DNA of 64,000 bases from Methanofollis sp. W23 (GTDB lineage Archaea > Halobacteriota > Methanomicrobia > Methanomicrobiales > Methanofollaceae). This document shows, one piece after another, positions 1-8,394 of the stretch; within the stretch, counting starts at the first letter, position 1, and each line of letters opens with the position of its first letter. The position numbers and the translations under genes were made by a program. A model generated the notes under the pieces. That model had not been told where the DNA came from, ran no database searches, and worked only from the letters and a program-made list of their open reading frames with translations. The stretch is from assembly GCF_017875325.1 (NCBI RefSeq), contig NZ_JAGGMN010000001.1, forward strand, positions 1,942,140 to 2,006,139, written 5' to 3'.

Positions 1-1613
1 AGAAGATGAGCGGTGCGTTTGAAAAACTGCAGATCAACGTCCCGGGCCTGCTCTTCATCGACACTCCCGGCCACCACGCCTTCACCACCCTCCGCGCCCG
101 CGGCGGCGCCCTCGCCGACATGGCCATCCTCGTCGTCGACATCAACGAAGGCTTCCAGCCGCAGACCATCGAGGCCCTTGAGATCCTCAGGGCCTGCCGC
201 ACCCCCTTTGTCGTGGCCGCCACCAAGATCGACCGGATCCACGGGTGGCGGGTGAACACCAACGCACCCTTCAGGAAGACCTTCGAGGCCCAGGGCGACC
301 GCGTCAAGATGGACCTGGAAAACAAGACCTACGAGTTGATCGGCACCCTCTCTGAGAAAGGCTTCAACTGCGAACGCTTCGACCGGGTCTCAGACTTTGC
401 CAGGAACATCGCGATCGTCCCCCTCTCAGGGGTCACCGGAGAGGGGGTGCCCGACCTCCTCATGATGCTCATCGGACTTGCCCAGCGCTACCTCACCGAG
501 GCGCTCGAGGTCGAGGTCGACGGCCCAGGGGCAGGGACCGTCCTTGAGGTAAAGGAGGAGCGCGGCCTTGGGATGACCCTTGACGTCATCCTCTATGACG
601 GCACCCTTGCGGTCGGTGACGAGATCGCGGTCGCCTCCTCTGACGGCGTGATCAACACCAAGGTCCGCTCCCTCCTCAAGCCCAGGCCCATGTCCGAGAT
701 CCTGGTCGAGGAGAAGTTCGAACGGGTCAAGTCGGTCACCGCCGCCGCGGGGATCAAGGTCGCCGCCCCCAGACTCGACACCGTCATCTCAGGTTCCCCG
801 ATACGGGCCATCCCCAGCGCCGACGAGATCGACGAGGTCAACGAAGAGGTCCGCCGCGAGGTCGAGGAGATCCATGTCACCCTCTCAGACGAAGGGATCT
901 TTATCAAGGCCGACACCATCGGCGCACTTGAAGCCCTGGCCAAAGAACTCGAAGGGCACGGGATCCAGATCATGAAGGCCGAGGTCGGCCCGGTCAACAG
1001 GCACGACCTTATCGAGGTCGAGACGATCAAGGACCCCTTGAACGCCGTGCTCCTTGCCTTCAACACCCCCATCCTCCCAGACGCCCTCGACATCCTCAAA
1101 CAACCGACCTGCAAGGTCTCGATCTTCCCAGGCGACGTCATCTACCAGCTCATCGACGACTACACCGAATGGGCCGAGGAACAGAAACGCAAGATCGAAG
1201 CGGCACGCTTTGAGCGGATCATCCTGCCGGCAAAGATTCGGATCCTGGAAGGCTGCATCTTCAGGCAGAGCAACCCCGCGGTGGTCGGGGTCAGGGTGCT
1301 CGGCGGAAAACTGCGGAGCGGCGTGCGGTTGATGCGCAAGGACACCAAAGGGATCGGAACCGTCAAGACCATCCAGGTCGAGCAGGAAAATGTCCCGGTG
1401 GCAGACGAGGGGGCCGAGGTCGCGGTCGCGATCGAAGGCGCCACTGTCGGGCGGCAGATCAACGAAAACGACGAGTTGTATGTCTATATCCCGGAAAATC
1501 ACGTAAAAGTACTTGAAACAGAGATGCTCTCCAACCTGAACCCAGGGACACGCGAGGTGCTCGAGGAGTATACCACGATCCGGAGGAAGGACAACCCCTT
1601 CTGGGGGAAGTAG
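1..1613 (+). CDS. infB: Translation initiation factor aIF5B (IF2-like GTPase), 5' truncated
   Basis: The reading frame is open from the window edge, so the gene starts upstream. About 536 residues are visible; the P-loop (G1) and switch I are missing. Seen: the G3 motif DTPGHHAF near visible residue 20, the G4 motif ATKID about 50 residues later, then the beta-barrel domain II, domain III and the C-terminal domain IV of the IF2/eIF5B family. The protein is a ribosome-dependent GTPase that promotes subunit joining and initiator tRNA placement. The S6e gene follows after 72 bp, a common archaeal arrangement. The identification is secure; only the start is unknown. Confidence 0.96.
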   Translation, partial: KMSGAFEKLQINVPGLLFIDTPGHHAFTTLRARGGALADMAILVVDINEGFQPQTIEALEILRACRTPFVVAATKIDRIHGWRVNTNAPFRKTFEAQGDRVKMDLENKTYELIGTLSEKGFNCERFDRVSDFARNIAIVPLSGVTGEGVPDLLMMLIGLAQRYLTEALEVEVDGPGAGTVLEVKEERGLGMTLDVILYDGTLAVGDEIAVASSDGVINTKVRSLLKPRPMSEILVEEKFERVKSVTAAAGIKVAAPRLDTVISGSPIRAIPSADEIDEVNEEVRREVEEIHVTLSDEGIFIKADTIGALEALAKELEGHGIQIMKAEVGPVNRHDLIEVETIKDPLNAVLLAFNTPILPDALDILKQPTCKVSIFPGDVIYQLIDDYTEWAEEQKRKIEAARFERIILPAKIRILEGCIFRQSNPAVVGVRVLGGKLRSGVRLMRKDTKGIGTVKTIQVEQENVPVADEGAEVAVAIEGATVGRQINENDELYVYIPENHVKVLETEMLSNLNPGTREVLEEYTTIRRKDNPFWGK

Positions 1614-1634
1614 TATTTAATAATGGTATCATCC

Positions 1635-1685
1635 AATTTTATAGACACGTTCTGATAGTATCAGGATGAGAAGGAGTCAGAGATA
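1635..1685 (+). promoter_or_regulatory. Promoter and ribosome binding site of rps6e
   Basis: An AT-rich stretch with ATTTTATAG (about 1636-1644) can serve as a TATA box, and AAGGAG lies about 9 bases before the S6e ATG. The gene may also be reached by read-through from infB. Confidence 0.45.
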
Positions 1686-2093
1686 ATGGTCGATTTCAAG
1701 GTTGTCGTTTCAGACAAAAAGGCGGGCCGCGCCTACAATATTGAGGCCAGCGGGGCTGCTGCCTCCGGGTTTGTCGGGAAGAAGATCGGCGACGAGGTGG
1801 ACGGCGCACCTCTCGGGCTTGCAGGCTACACCCTCCAGATCTCAGGCGGCTCTGACAAGACCGGGATCGCCGCCAGAAAAGACCTGCCAGGCGTTGGCCG
1901 CAGGCGGATCCTCCTCTCGGAGGGCTTCGGGTTCCATCCTGAACTCGACGGCGAGCGGCGCAGGAAGACGATCCGGGGCAGCGAGATCACCCAGGACTTC
2001 GTCCAGATCAACACGATCGTCATGGCATATGGCGCCCAGACGCTCGAGGAGATCTTCGGGAAGCCTGAGGAAGAAGCAGCCGCAGAAGAGTAA
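1686..2093 (+). CDS. rps6e: 30S ribosomal protein S6e
   Basis: The 135-residue protein matches archaeal S6e along its length, with the start MVDFKVVVSDKKAGRAYNIE and the conserved core around KDLPGVGRRRILLSEGFGF, then an acidic tail. It is a component of the small ribosomal subunit. The ATG at 1686 follows a purine-rich AAGGAG. The eukaryotic phosphorylated C-terminal extension is absent, as is normal in archaea. A T-rich stretch just after the stop may end transcription. Confidence 0.95.
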   Translation: MVDFKVVVSDKKAGRAYNIEASGAAASGFVGKKIGDEVDGAPLGLAGYTLQISGGSDKTGIAARKDLPGVGRRRILLSEGFGFHPELDGERRRKTIRGSEITQDFVQINTIVMAYGAQTLEEIFGKPEEEAAAEE

Positions 2094-2747
2094 AAATACT
2101 TTTATTTTGGGTTGAAAGGGGCGGCGCGGGACGGGTGCACTCCTGAGGGGGCAGGAGTACGCCTCTTTTGTACGGCGCAAAGCCCCCCCTTCTGAACACA
2201 GGAACACAAGAGGCGACCGGAGGGTAGGTCCCCAAGGATCTCTCCAGAGTGTGCTCCTGAAGCGATTTTCAGGACTCGAACAAAACGCTTCCTTCCAGAA
2301 ATTCTGAATCATGTCCTCCATCGTCCATCAGGATACTCTCGTGCGGCGAGCACCTGCCTCCAGGGTCATCCCAACACTCTCCCGCCCCCCCCTCCCAGAC
2401 GAGCGCAATTGATGTGATGGAGATATCCTCCCCTTTTCGTTGTGCACCCGTGCATTCGTGCCTTCCCACACCACTGCGCCGGGGGGCGAGTGCCGCCCGC
2501 ACCCCCGGGATGGCGATGGGGGCGGGAAGGCAGAACGATGGTCGTGAAGACGGGATGCGATCCCCTACCAATCTTCATCGGCGGGGGGTCAGGGGGGCGG
2601 CCAGCCCCCCGGTGGAGGGAAGGATTCTGAATTTCAGGAAGGAAAGACTCCGGTTCAAGGCGATGGTCGGGCTTCAGGAGTTGTGGGATATGCCCTCCAC
2701 CAAAAAAAGTGCAGAGAAAAAAGTGTGACCATCAATCTCTCAGGAGG
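2094..2747. repeat. Intergenic region with a family-2 repeat copy (2364-2692)
   Basis: No credible gene is seen. From about 2364 to 2692 lies a copy of a dispersed ~310-330 bp element. It begins GGTCATCCCAACACTCTCCC and ends AGTTGTGGGATATG, so its ends are imperfect inverted repeats. Related full copies lie at 8706-9014 and 26309-26614. Inside are GC-rich hairpins such as the one near 2585-2620 (GGGGGG paired with CCCCCC). 2094-2363 holds a T-rich stretch after S6e and no recognisable feature. Confidence 0.65.
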
Positions 2748-3212
2748 TCATCTTCCTCCCACCACGCTCTCCCTGATCTCGGGCAGGAGGTCATGCCACT
2801 CCACCCCGTACCGGCGGGCGAGCAGGACGGCGGCGGCACCGGCCCTGAGCGTGCCGCCGAACTCCTCGTCGATCACCTGGTTCATCTCTGCCGCCACCTC
2901 ATTGGGTTCGAGACCCTGCACCCCGGCGATCCGCTCGATGAGGTCGTGACAGGGATCCGGAGCATCCAGTACTTCGGGACCGGGTTTGAACCCCAGCGGG
3001 ATCGTCACCGCCGAGACCTCGAAGAGGGGGGAGACGACTCCTTCCTCCACCTTCACCAGGGCCTTTGTCTCGGCAAGGTGCAGGACGGCATTGGCCTGGT
3101 CGACATTCATCCATTTCCGATCAAGGGCAAGGAAAAATACAAACTGGTTCTGTTCCATCTCCGCCCTGTGCATCTGCTTGAATGGGGCCGCCACTGTGAT
3201 CTCAAGCGTCAT
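2748..3212 (-). CDS. DUF2240 family protein
   Basis: The 154-residue protein resembles the archaeal DUF2240 family in length and in its start MTLEITVAAPFKQ. It is soluble, with a charged N-terminal half and a C-terminal helical part ending ESVVGGR. No catalytic motif is visible and its role is unknown. It is downstream of an uncharacterised gene with a 4-bp ATGA overlap, so the two are probably co-transcribed and translationally coupled. Family assignment is from memory of the N-terminal pattern. Confidence 0.65.
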   Translation of the reverse strand: MTLEITVAAPFKQMHRAEMEQNQFVFFLALDRKWMNVDQANAVLHLAETKALVKVEEGVVSPLFEVSAVTIPLGFKPGPEVLDAPDPCHDLIERIAGVQGLEPNEVAAEMNQVIDEEFGGTLRAGAAAVLLARRYGVEWHDLLPEIRESVVGGR

Positions 3213-3634
3213 TCACAGGTACCCCTGAGGAGATCGCGTACGTCAAGGGCATCAAGCGACCCGGCCGTCCCTTCTTTAACGACAAAGACCTCTGACTGCG
3301 GGCCGCGGTCGACGACCCTGAGCAGAAAGACATTTTCAGAGACCGGCACTCGCCCTTCTGGACGGAGAAGAGTCTCGTGGACCGAGAACCTGAAGTCCGC
3401 CGACTCGGTCACCATGTCCTCGATCCCGGAGAGGAGATCGACCGGGAGAAAGTGGGTGTGGTCGTCGGCGATCTCAAGGATGATATGATGTTTGAAGAGG
3501 TTCCCGTCCTCCCGCCGGTTGGTATGAGTGCGGTGAAGGGCGGCAATGGCCCTGATCGCCTGCGGGAATGGGACCATAAGCGAAAAATTCAGGTCAAAAC
3601 GGGTAGGGAAGCGGTAGTACACTCTGCGCATCAT
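3209..3634 (-). CDS. Conserved hypothetical protein coupled to the DUF2240 gene
   Basis: About 141 residues, starting MMRRVYYRFPTRFDL. I do not recognise the family. It has no membrane segment or signal peptide and few cysteines; the composition is that of a small soluble alpha/beta protein. A longer open frame reaches 3715, but its extra residues are low-quality sequence. The double ATG at 3634/3631 is preferred; no clear ribosome binding site is seen, so a leaderless transcript is possible. The stop overlaps the start of the DUF2240 gene. Confidence 0.55.
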   Translation of the reverse strand: MMRRVYYRFPTRFDLNFSLMVPFPQAIRAIAALHRTHTNRREDGNLFKHHIILEIADDHTHFLPVDLLSGIEDMVTESADFRFSVHETLLRPEGRVPVSENVFLLRVVDRGPQSEVFVVKEGTAGSLDALDVRDLLRGTCE

Positions 3635-3786
3635 AGACGTATGTGCACGGGGATCTGATAACTTCTGCTGATCGTCCCGGGCGCGAAGGAGGGCGGGATG
3701 AGGTTTTCTGTGCAATGGTCCGACACCTCTATGGGGGAGGGGAGAGAGGGGAGCACACCGCCAGGGTGCGGAGGAGACGATGAAAG

Positions 3787-4125
3787 ATGAAGAAATGGCA
3801 GGCCGTCTTCCACCTGACCGAGGCAGGGAAGGGCGAGCGGACCGTACAGAACGTGACGCACCTCATAGAAGAGTGGGGGGACGAGGTCGCCGTCGAGGTT
3901 GTGGCAAATGGCGACGGGATTAAGTCCCTGCTCATGACCGGGCCGTACGGCGATCAGGTCCGTGACCTTGCCGGTGCAGGGGTGCGTTTTGCGGTCTGTG
4001 CCAGGAGCGCACGGGCCCTGGGGTTCACGCGGGAGGACTTCCCGCGGGTCGTGGCCTTCGTGCCTTCTGGCGTCGGCGAGATCGTGCGGAGAGAGGCAGA
4101 GGGATACGCGTACATCAGGCCGTGA
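3787..4125 (+). CDS. DsrE/DsrF-like family protein (COG1416 type)
   Basis: The 112-residue protein has the small alpha/beta layout of the DsrE/YchN family: VFHLTEAGKGERTVQNVTHL followed by EVAVEVVANGDGIKSLL and an internal cysteine in RFAVCARSARALG. Relatives take part in sulfur relay or are uncharacterised. There is one cysteine (about residue 71), the position used for persulfide in some relatives. It stands alone, between repeats and the DUF2240 pair. A specific sulfur function is not shown by context. Confidence 0.75.
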   Translation: MKKWQAVFHLTEAGKGERTVQNVTHLIEEWGDEVAVEVVANGDGIKSLLMTGPYGDQVRDLAGAGVRFAVCARSARALGFTREDFPRVVAFVPSGVGEIVRREAEGYAYIRP

Positions 4126-4735
4126 ACGAGCGACTTCAAAGAACGCAAAGACTCTCACCAGTCTGTGGTGCGGGCATGACCTGGCCGCCTTCCCTCTCAT
4201 AGGCACGCGGGGGAGACCCCGGCGTATCGTGTTGACAGGGGGGTCCGGGGGGCGGCACGCCCCCTGCTGATGAAGATAGGTGGAGGACTGGGTCCGGTCT
4301 TCACGATCATCGCTCTGCCTCTCCGCCCCATTCGCCATCCTGGAGGTCCGGGGGGCACTCGCCCCCGGCATGGCGTTACAGGAAGGCACATCGATCAGAA
4401 GGCCACCTCCACCCGCAGGACTGTCCCCGCCGTCTCGCGCCATGGGAGGTCCCACGATGAAGATGAAGACGCGAGGGAACAAAGACCTCACCGAACTTCT
4501 GTATTAAAATTGAATGATCCAACAACAGAAACTATTCATCTCGTATCTGTGAGGCGCGATCTCGCCTCATGCCAAACTCCACAAAGCCGCGAAATGAATC
4601 TCCCGGACTCACAGGTGCCAGGAGCACACCAGGAAGACAGGAAGAACAGATCTCTCCCCCCCGTTCGGTCCTGCGTGATGGAACTCAGAGGGAGAAATCC
4701 CTGTGATACATTCCAGGAACGCAGGAAAAAAAGAG
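4126..4735. repeat. Intergenic region with degenerate dispersed repeats
   Basis: 4196-4440 contains GC-rich palindromic sequence shared with the family-2 repeats elsewhere, in inverted orientation. Examples are the GGGGGGTCCGGGGGGCGG block near 4240 and the block near 4345-4375. 4440-4735 has no recognisable gene or repeat. No supported coding sequence lies here. Confidence 0.5.
4726..4732 (-). terminator. T-run terminator of rps8e
   Basis: On the minus strand seven T residues follow the S8e stop codon (4738-4736) by three bases, typical of archaeal intrinsic termination. Confidence 0.5.
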
Positions 4736-5113
4736 TTACTCGATCAGCACGGCGTTGACCACGCCGTCCTGACCAGGGCGACTCCGGACACGGGCCCGCC
4801 CTATTTCAGTTTTGATGATCGCACCCTTGGTGAGGAGGTTCCGGCGGACGTAGTTGATATCTGCCGGATTCTCTTCCACGTCCTGGATAGCGACCTTCTT
4901 TGTTTCACCAGACGCAGGATTTGAGACGGACGCAAAGTCGACACGGAGTGCCCGGACCTTTGTCTCGCCACCGCGAACCCTGACGCTGCGGTTTCTCTTC
5001 TCCCCGATGTGGGTCTCGGCCGGAGCCCGGCCGCGCTGATAACGCCGTTTCCCGACTGCCGGGTGGTTCCTCCCACCGGTGAGGCGCCGGACGGATCTAC
5101 CTTGCCACTGTAT
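4736..5113 (-). CDS. rps8e: 30S ribosomal protein S8e with apparent ATA start codon
   Basis: Reading the minus strand from 5113 gives a 125-residue frame beginning (ATA)-QWQGRSVRRLTGGRNHPA and ending VRSRPGQDGVVNAVLIE, the archaeal S8e fold from end to end with no internal stop. An in-frame TGA lies 12 bases before the ATA, and the codons between (GGT GAT AGT) offer no ATG, GTG or TTG. Known archaeal S8e proteins begin M-x-W-Q-G, so ATA sits exactly where the start belongs. A GAGGTGAT ribosome binding site lies 3 bases before it. A TATA-like AATATATATA is near 5164-5173. Either the gene uses AUA initiation or one base is wrong. Confidence 0.88.
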   Translation of the reverse strand: MQWQGRSVRRLTGGRNHPAVGKRRYQRGRAPAETHIGEKRNRSVRVRGGETKVRALRVDFASVSNPASGETKKVAIQDVEENPADINYVRRNLLTKGAIIKTEIGRARVRSRPGQDGVVNAVLIE

Positions 5114-5197
5114 ACTATCACCTCAGATTATCTTCTGTGAGACCAGAATCCCATAGAGAGTGCTATATATATTCAGGCTCTCTGTATTTATTTCTGA

Positions 5198-5845
5198 TCA
5201 ATCCAGAATGGCATCAAGGAGGGCTTCCATCCCTTCGCCAGTCTTCATGTTTGTCCGGAAGATCTGCATCTCAGGGTTGTACCGGCGGATGTCGGCCTCC
5301 ATCCGGTCCATGTCGCACCCGACCAGGGGGGCGAGGTCGACCTTGTTGATCACCGCAATCGAACAACACCTGAACATCATCGGGTGCTTGTTCACGACGT
5401 CGTCGCCCTCGGTGCAGGAGACGACCACGATCCGCTTCTCGGCACCAAGAGCAAAGTCGGTGGGACAGACCATGTTGCCCACGTTCTCGATGAAGAGGAT
5501 GTCGACCTTGTCAAGATCGAGGTGTTCGAGGGCATGTTCCACGAGATGGGCGTCCAGATGGCACTCGGTGCCGGTGTTGGCATTGACGGCCGGGATGCCG
5601 AGGGACACGACCCGTTTGAAGTCGTCGTCGCCATAGACGTCGCCGGCGACTGCGCCGGCATTCAAGCCCCGCGCGTTCAGGAGAGGGGCAAGACGTTCGA
5701 TGAGCGAGGTCTTGCCCGACCCGATCGCACCAAGGAGGTCAAAACCCCTGACCCCATGGTCCTTGAGGTGGGCGGCATTCGCCGCGGCGAGACGGTCGTT
5801 CGCCGCATACACATCCTTCTCGATCTGGACATCAATGTGGTGCAT
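5198..5845 (-). CDS. hypB: Hydrogenase nickel incorporation GTPase HypB
   Basis: The 215-residue SIMIBI GTPase delivers nickel to [NiFe]-hydrogenases, with HypA. Seen: Walker A GAIGSGKT (residues 39-46), NTGTECHLDAHLVEHA with the conserved metal-site Cys/His, ENVGNMVCPTDF, and the NKVD base-specificity motif. A long N-terminal poly-histidine stretch is absent; only MHH remains. The start ATG at 5845 is probably leaderless: the TATA element is centred 27.5 bp away and is shared with the divergent SRP19 gene. HypA is not in the window. The gene fits a hydrogenotrophic methanogen. Confidence 0.96.
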   Translation of the reverse strand: MHHIDVQIEKDVYAANDRLAAANAAHLKDHGVRGFDLLGAIGSGKTSLIERLAPLLNARGLNAGAVAGDVYGDDDFKRVVSLGIPAVNANTGTECHLDAHLVEHALEHLDLDKVDILFIENVGNMVCPTDFALGAEKRIVVVSCTEGDDVVNKHPMMFRCCSIAVINKVDLAPLVGCDMDRMEADIRRYNPEMQIFRTNMKTGEGMEALLDAILD

Positions 5846-5868
5846 ACATTGAGTATAGAACGTGAGTC

Positions 5869-5876
5869 CTATATAG
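5869..5876. promoter_or_regulatory. Palindromic TATA box shared by hypB and srp19
   Basis: CTATATAG is its own reverse complement. Its centre (5872.5) is 27.5 bp from the A of the hypB ATG (5845) and 27.5 bp from the A of the SRP19 ATG (5900). That is the distance expected for leaderless archaeal transcripts on both sides. Confidence 0.6.
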
Positions 5877-5899
5877 ATTCACTATCTACCTAAACAGTC

Positions 5900-6178
5900 A
5901 TGGAACATGTCTGCGTCCTCTATCCATGCTATTTTCATGCCGGTCTGAGGCGGGCCCAAGGGAGGCGTGTCCCGCTGGACCTTGCGGTCAGCGACCCAAG
6001 CCTTGCCGACCTCAAGACCGCCCTCAAGAAGTGCGGGTGTTCTTCCTTCAAGACCGAGGAGAAGCATCACCCGGCCTACTGGCACAGGCGCGAGGGCCGG
6101 GTCGTCGTCGAGTATGAAGGCCCCAAGCGCGAACTGGTCAGGAAGGTGGCGCGGGCCCTTGAGGTGAAGAAAAAATGA
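5900..6178 (+). CDS. srp19: Signal recognition particle 19 kDa protein
   Basis: The 92-residue protein matches archaeal SRP19: an N-terminal YPCYFHAGLRRAQGRRVPLD region, then SDPSLADLKTALKKCGC, and a basic C-terminus ending ARALEVKKK. It binds SRP RNA and helps SRP54 join the particle that targets proteins to the membrane. It is probably leaderless. Its last codons overlap the start of the PHP-domain gene by four bases (ATGA). Confidence 0.95.
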   Translation: MEHVCVLYPCYFHAGLRRAQGRRVPLDLAVSDPSLADLKTALKKCGCSSFKTEEKHHPAYWHRREGRVVVEYEGPKRELVRKVARALEVKKK

Positions 6179-6831
6179 GCGGGCTGTACGACCTGCACAC
6201 CCACACCACGCTCAGCGACGGGGACCTCCTCCCGATCGAACTGGTACGGCGGCTCTCGGTCCTCGGCTACGAGGTCGTCGGGATCGCCGACCATGTCGAC
6301 TGCTCAAATATTCGATCGGTCGTCGAGACGACGGCCTGTCTCAGGGAGAGCGCCGCGCGCTATGGGGTCAGGCTCCTCTGCGGGGTGGAGATCACCCATG
6401 TCCCGCCCGAGGAGATCGCCGGCCTTGCCGCCCGTGCGAAAGACGAGGGCGCGGACCTGGTGGTGGTCCATGGCGAGACGACGGTCGAACCGGTGGCACC
6501 GGGGACCGATCATGCGGCCTGCGCCTGTCCTGAGGTCGATGTCCTCGGCCACCCCGGGTTTATCACGCCCGAAGATGCACACCTTGCCGCAGAGAACAGA
6601 GTCGCTCTGGAGATCACGGCGCGGGCCGGGCATAACCGGACAAATGGGTATGTGGCGATGGTCGCGAGGGAGGCGGGGTGCATGATGGTCGTGGACTCTG
6701 ATGCCCATGCGCCCTCGGACTTGATGACTGCAGAGGAGAGAATGGCTGTTGCTCGCGGTGCGGGGCTTACAGAGGAGGAGTGCCGGAGATCAGCATCTAT
6801 AAATATTGTTTCGGATTTACTCGGAATTTAA
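6175..6831 (+). CDS. PHP-domain phosphoesterase (histidinol-phosphatase-like)
   Basis: A 218-residue single PHP domain. Metal-binding motifs are visible in order: DLHTHTTLSDG (residues 6-16), ADHVD, VVHGE, LGHPG and the C-terminal DSDAHAP. These build the trinuclear metal site of PHP phosphoesterases. The substrate is unknown; annotation as histidinol phosphatase rests only on family resemblance, and no his genes are nearby. It overlaps srp19 by four bases, so the two are coupled. Confidence 0.87.
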   Translation: MSGLYDLHTHTTLSDGDLLPIELVRRLSVLGYEVVGIADHVDCSNIRSVVETTACLRESAARYGVRLLCGVEITHVPPEEIAGLAARAKDEGADLVVVHGETTVEPVAPGTDHAACACPEVDVLGHPGFITPEDAHLAAENRVALEITARAGHNRTNGYVAMVAREAGCMMVVDSDAHAPSDLMTAEERMAVARGAGLTEEECRRSASINIVSDLLGI

Positions 6832-6849
6832 TCACTATTTATACTTTTT

Positions 6850-6885
6850 CGAAACGTTTAAATACTGACGAAACCCATTTATATA
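6850..6885 (+). promoter_or_regulatory. Tandem BRE/TATA elements upstream of gar1-tfb
   Basis: CGAAAC occurs twice (6850-6855 and 6869-6874). Each copy is followed closely by an AT box: TTTAAATA at 6857-6864 and TTTATATA at 6878-6885. This looks like two BRE-TATA promoters about 20 bp apart. The downstream one predicts a start near 6908 and a ~20-nt leader carrying GAGGT. Confidence 0.5.
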
Positions 6886-6926
6886 CATCACTCCATATCA
6901 AGCGGAGTTTTGCCGAGGTTACTCTA

Positions 6927-7181
6927 TTGAAACTTCTGGGCACCACAGTTAAGATTTGCGGTTCTCGTCTTCTGATCATCAGATGCGACGCCGCCAGGCT
7001 CCCCCGCCTCCATGGCGACGTATTCAATAGGCGCCTCAGACCGATCGGGAGAGTTGTGGATATATTCGGCAACGTCTCCTCGCCTTATGCGGCGGTCTTC
7101 TGCCGGGGAGGCCATACTCCACGCACAGGCGAGAAACTCTATACAAAAGGTGATGGGAAATGGCAGAAATCGAGAAACTAA
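6927..7181 (+). CDS. gar1: H/ACA RNP protein Gar1-like
   Basis: About 84 residues. The core [18 protein letters not shown]...[18 protein letters not shown] matches the Gar1 beta-barrel that docks on the Cbf5 pseudouridine synthase in H/ACA guide RNPs. The frame is open back to 6780, but TTG at 6927 is the best start: GAGGT precedes it by 7 bases, and residues upstream of it do not resemble Gar1. The gene overlaps the TFB start by 22 bp. A gar1-tfb pair is a recurrent euryarchaeal arrangement. Confidence 0.83.
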   Translation: MKLLGTTVKICGSRLLIIRCDAARLPRLHGDVFNRRLRPIGRVVDIFGNVSSPYAAVFCRGGHTPRTGEKLYTKGDGKWQKSRN

Positions 7182-8170
7182 AGATGCTTCAGAGCGAGCG
7201 TGAGGCCCTCAAGAAGAGGGTGCGCACGCCGGTCAGGGAAAAACAGGTCAAACGTGAGGCAACAAGCGAGACGGTCTGCCCGGAGTGCGGCAGCCGTCAG
7301 CTCGTCCACGACTATGAAAGGGCCGAACTGGTCTGCAAGAACTGCGGTCTGGTCCTCGACGAAGAGTTCATCGACCGCGGGCCAGAGTGGCGGGCCTTCG
7401 ACCACGATCAGCGGGTGAAGCGGTCGCGTGTCGGCGCACCGATGACCTTCACGATCCACGACAAGGGTCTCTCGACGATGATCGACTGGAGGAACCGCGA
7501 CTCGTACGGTCGTGCGATCTCCTCGAAGAACCGGGCGCAGTTGTACCGTCTGCGCAAATGGCAGCGGCGGATCCGGGTCTCGAACGCCACCGAGCGGAAC
7601 CTCGCCTTCGCACTCTCCGAACTGGACCGGATGGCCTCGGCCCTTGGTCTGCCACGGAACGTGCGCGAGACGGCGGCGGTCATCTACCGTGATGCGGTGG
7701 ACAAGAACCTCATCAGGGGCAGGTCGATTGAAGGCGTGGCGGCGGCTGCACTCTATGCGGCGTGCCGGCAGTGCTCGGTCCCGAGGACGCTCGACGAGAT
7801 CGCCGAGGTCTCCAGGGTCTCGAGGAAGGAGATCGGACGGACGTACCGGTTCATCTCCCGCGAACTGGGGCTCAAGCTCCTGCCGACCTCGCCGATCGAC
7901 TATGTGCCGCGGTTCTGCTCTGGTCTCAACCTGAAGGGCGAGGTACAGAGCCGTGCAGTCGAGATCCTCAGGCAGGCCGGCGAGCGCGAACTCACGAGCG
8001 GCCGTGGGCCGACCGGGGTCGCGGCAGCGGCGATCTACATCTCGTCCATCCTCTCAGGGGAGCGGCGGACCCAGCGCGAGGTCGCCGAGGTGGCGGGCGT
8101 CACCGAGGTGACGATCCGGAACCGGTACAAGGAACTGGCAGAGAAACTGGATATCGAGATCATTCTCTGA
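7160..8170 (+). CDS. tfb: Transcription initiation factor IIB (TFB)
   Basis: The 336-residue factor bridges TBP-DNA and RNA polymerase. Seen: a zinc ribbon with Cys40, Cys43, Cys59 and Cys62; the B-reader/linker region around [14 protein letters not shown]; and two cyclin-like repeats (about 140-235 and 240-330), the second ending in the BRE-recognising helix [20 protein letters not shown] at 7160 follows AGGTGAT by 5 bases. The gene shares 22 bp with gar1 and is followed by an eight-T terminator. Confidence 0.97.
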   Translation: MAEIEKLKMLQSEREALKKRVRTPVREKQVKREATSETVCPECGSRQLVHDYERAELVCKNCGLVLDEEFIDRGPEWRAFDHDQRVKRSRVGAPMTFTIHDKGLSTMIDWRNRDSYGRAISSKNRAQLYRLRKWQRRIRVSNATERNLAFALSELDRMASALGLPRNVRETAAVIYRDAVDKNLIRGRSIEGVAAAALYAACRQCSVPRTLDEIAEVSRVSRKEIGRTYRFISRELGLKLLPTSPIDYVPRFCSGLNLKGEVQSRAVEILRQAGERELTSGRGPTGVAAAAIYISSILSGERRTQREVAEVAGVTEVTIRNRYKELAEKLDIEIIL

Positions 8171-8172
8171 TC

Positions 8173-8180
8173 TTTTTTTT
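8173..8180 (+). terminator. T-run terminator after tfb
   Basis: Eight consecutive T residues start three bases after the tfb stop codon. Confidence 0.5.
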
Positions 8181-8322
8181 CTCACCTGGCGTTTGCGCGC
8201 CCTCCTGCTCGATGACTCATCTCCCACAGGGAGGGGCGCCGGCGACGAGAGATTCATCAGGAACAGATATAAAGGAACAGGGGCAACAGTACCTGGCAGG
8301 ATCAGGCACTGATCCCGTGCAC

Positions 8323-8394
8323 GGGCTCGTAGATCAGGGGAAGATCGCGTCGTTCGCAACGACGAGGCCGCGGGTTCAAATCCCGCCGGGTCCA
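8323..8394 (+). tRNA. tRNA-Ala (anticodon CGC)
   Basis: The 72-nt sequence folds as a full cloverleaf: acceptor stem GGGCTCG/CGGGTCC; an anticodon stem CGTCG/CGACG enclosing TTCGCAA (anticodon CGC at 8355-8357); and a T-arm GCGGG-TTCAAAT-CCCGC. G3 pairs with U70, the classic alanine identity element. The discriminator base is A at 8394. CCA is not encoded and no intron is seen. A TATA-like GATATAAAG lies at 8266-8274. Confidence 0.95.

Noticed and set aside
4801-5121. 106-residue minus-strand frame starting GTG at 5121
   Set aside because: Out of frame with S8e; it only uses the GTG within the S8e ribosome binding site.
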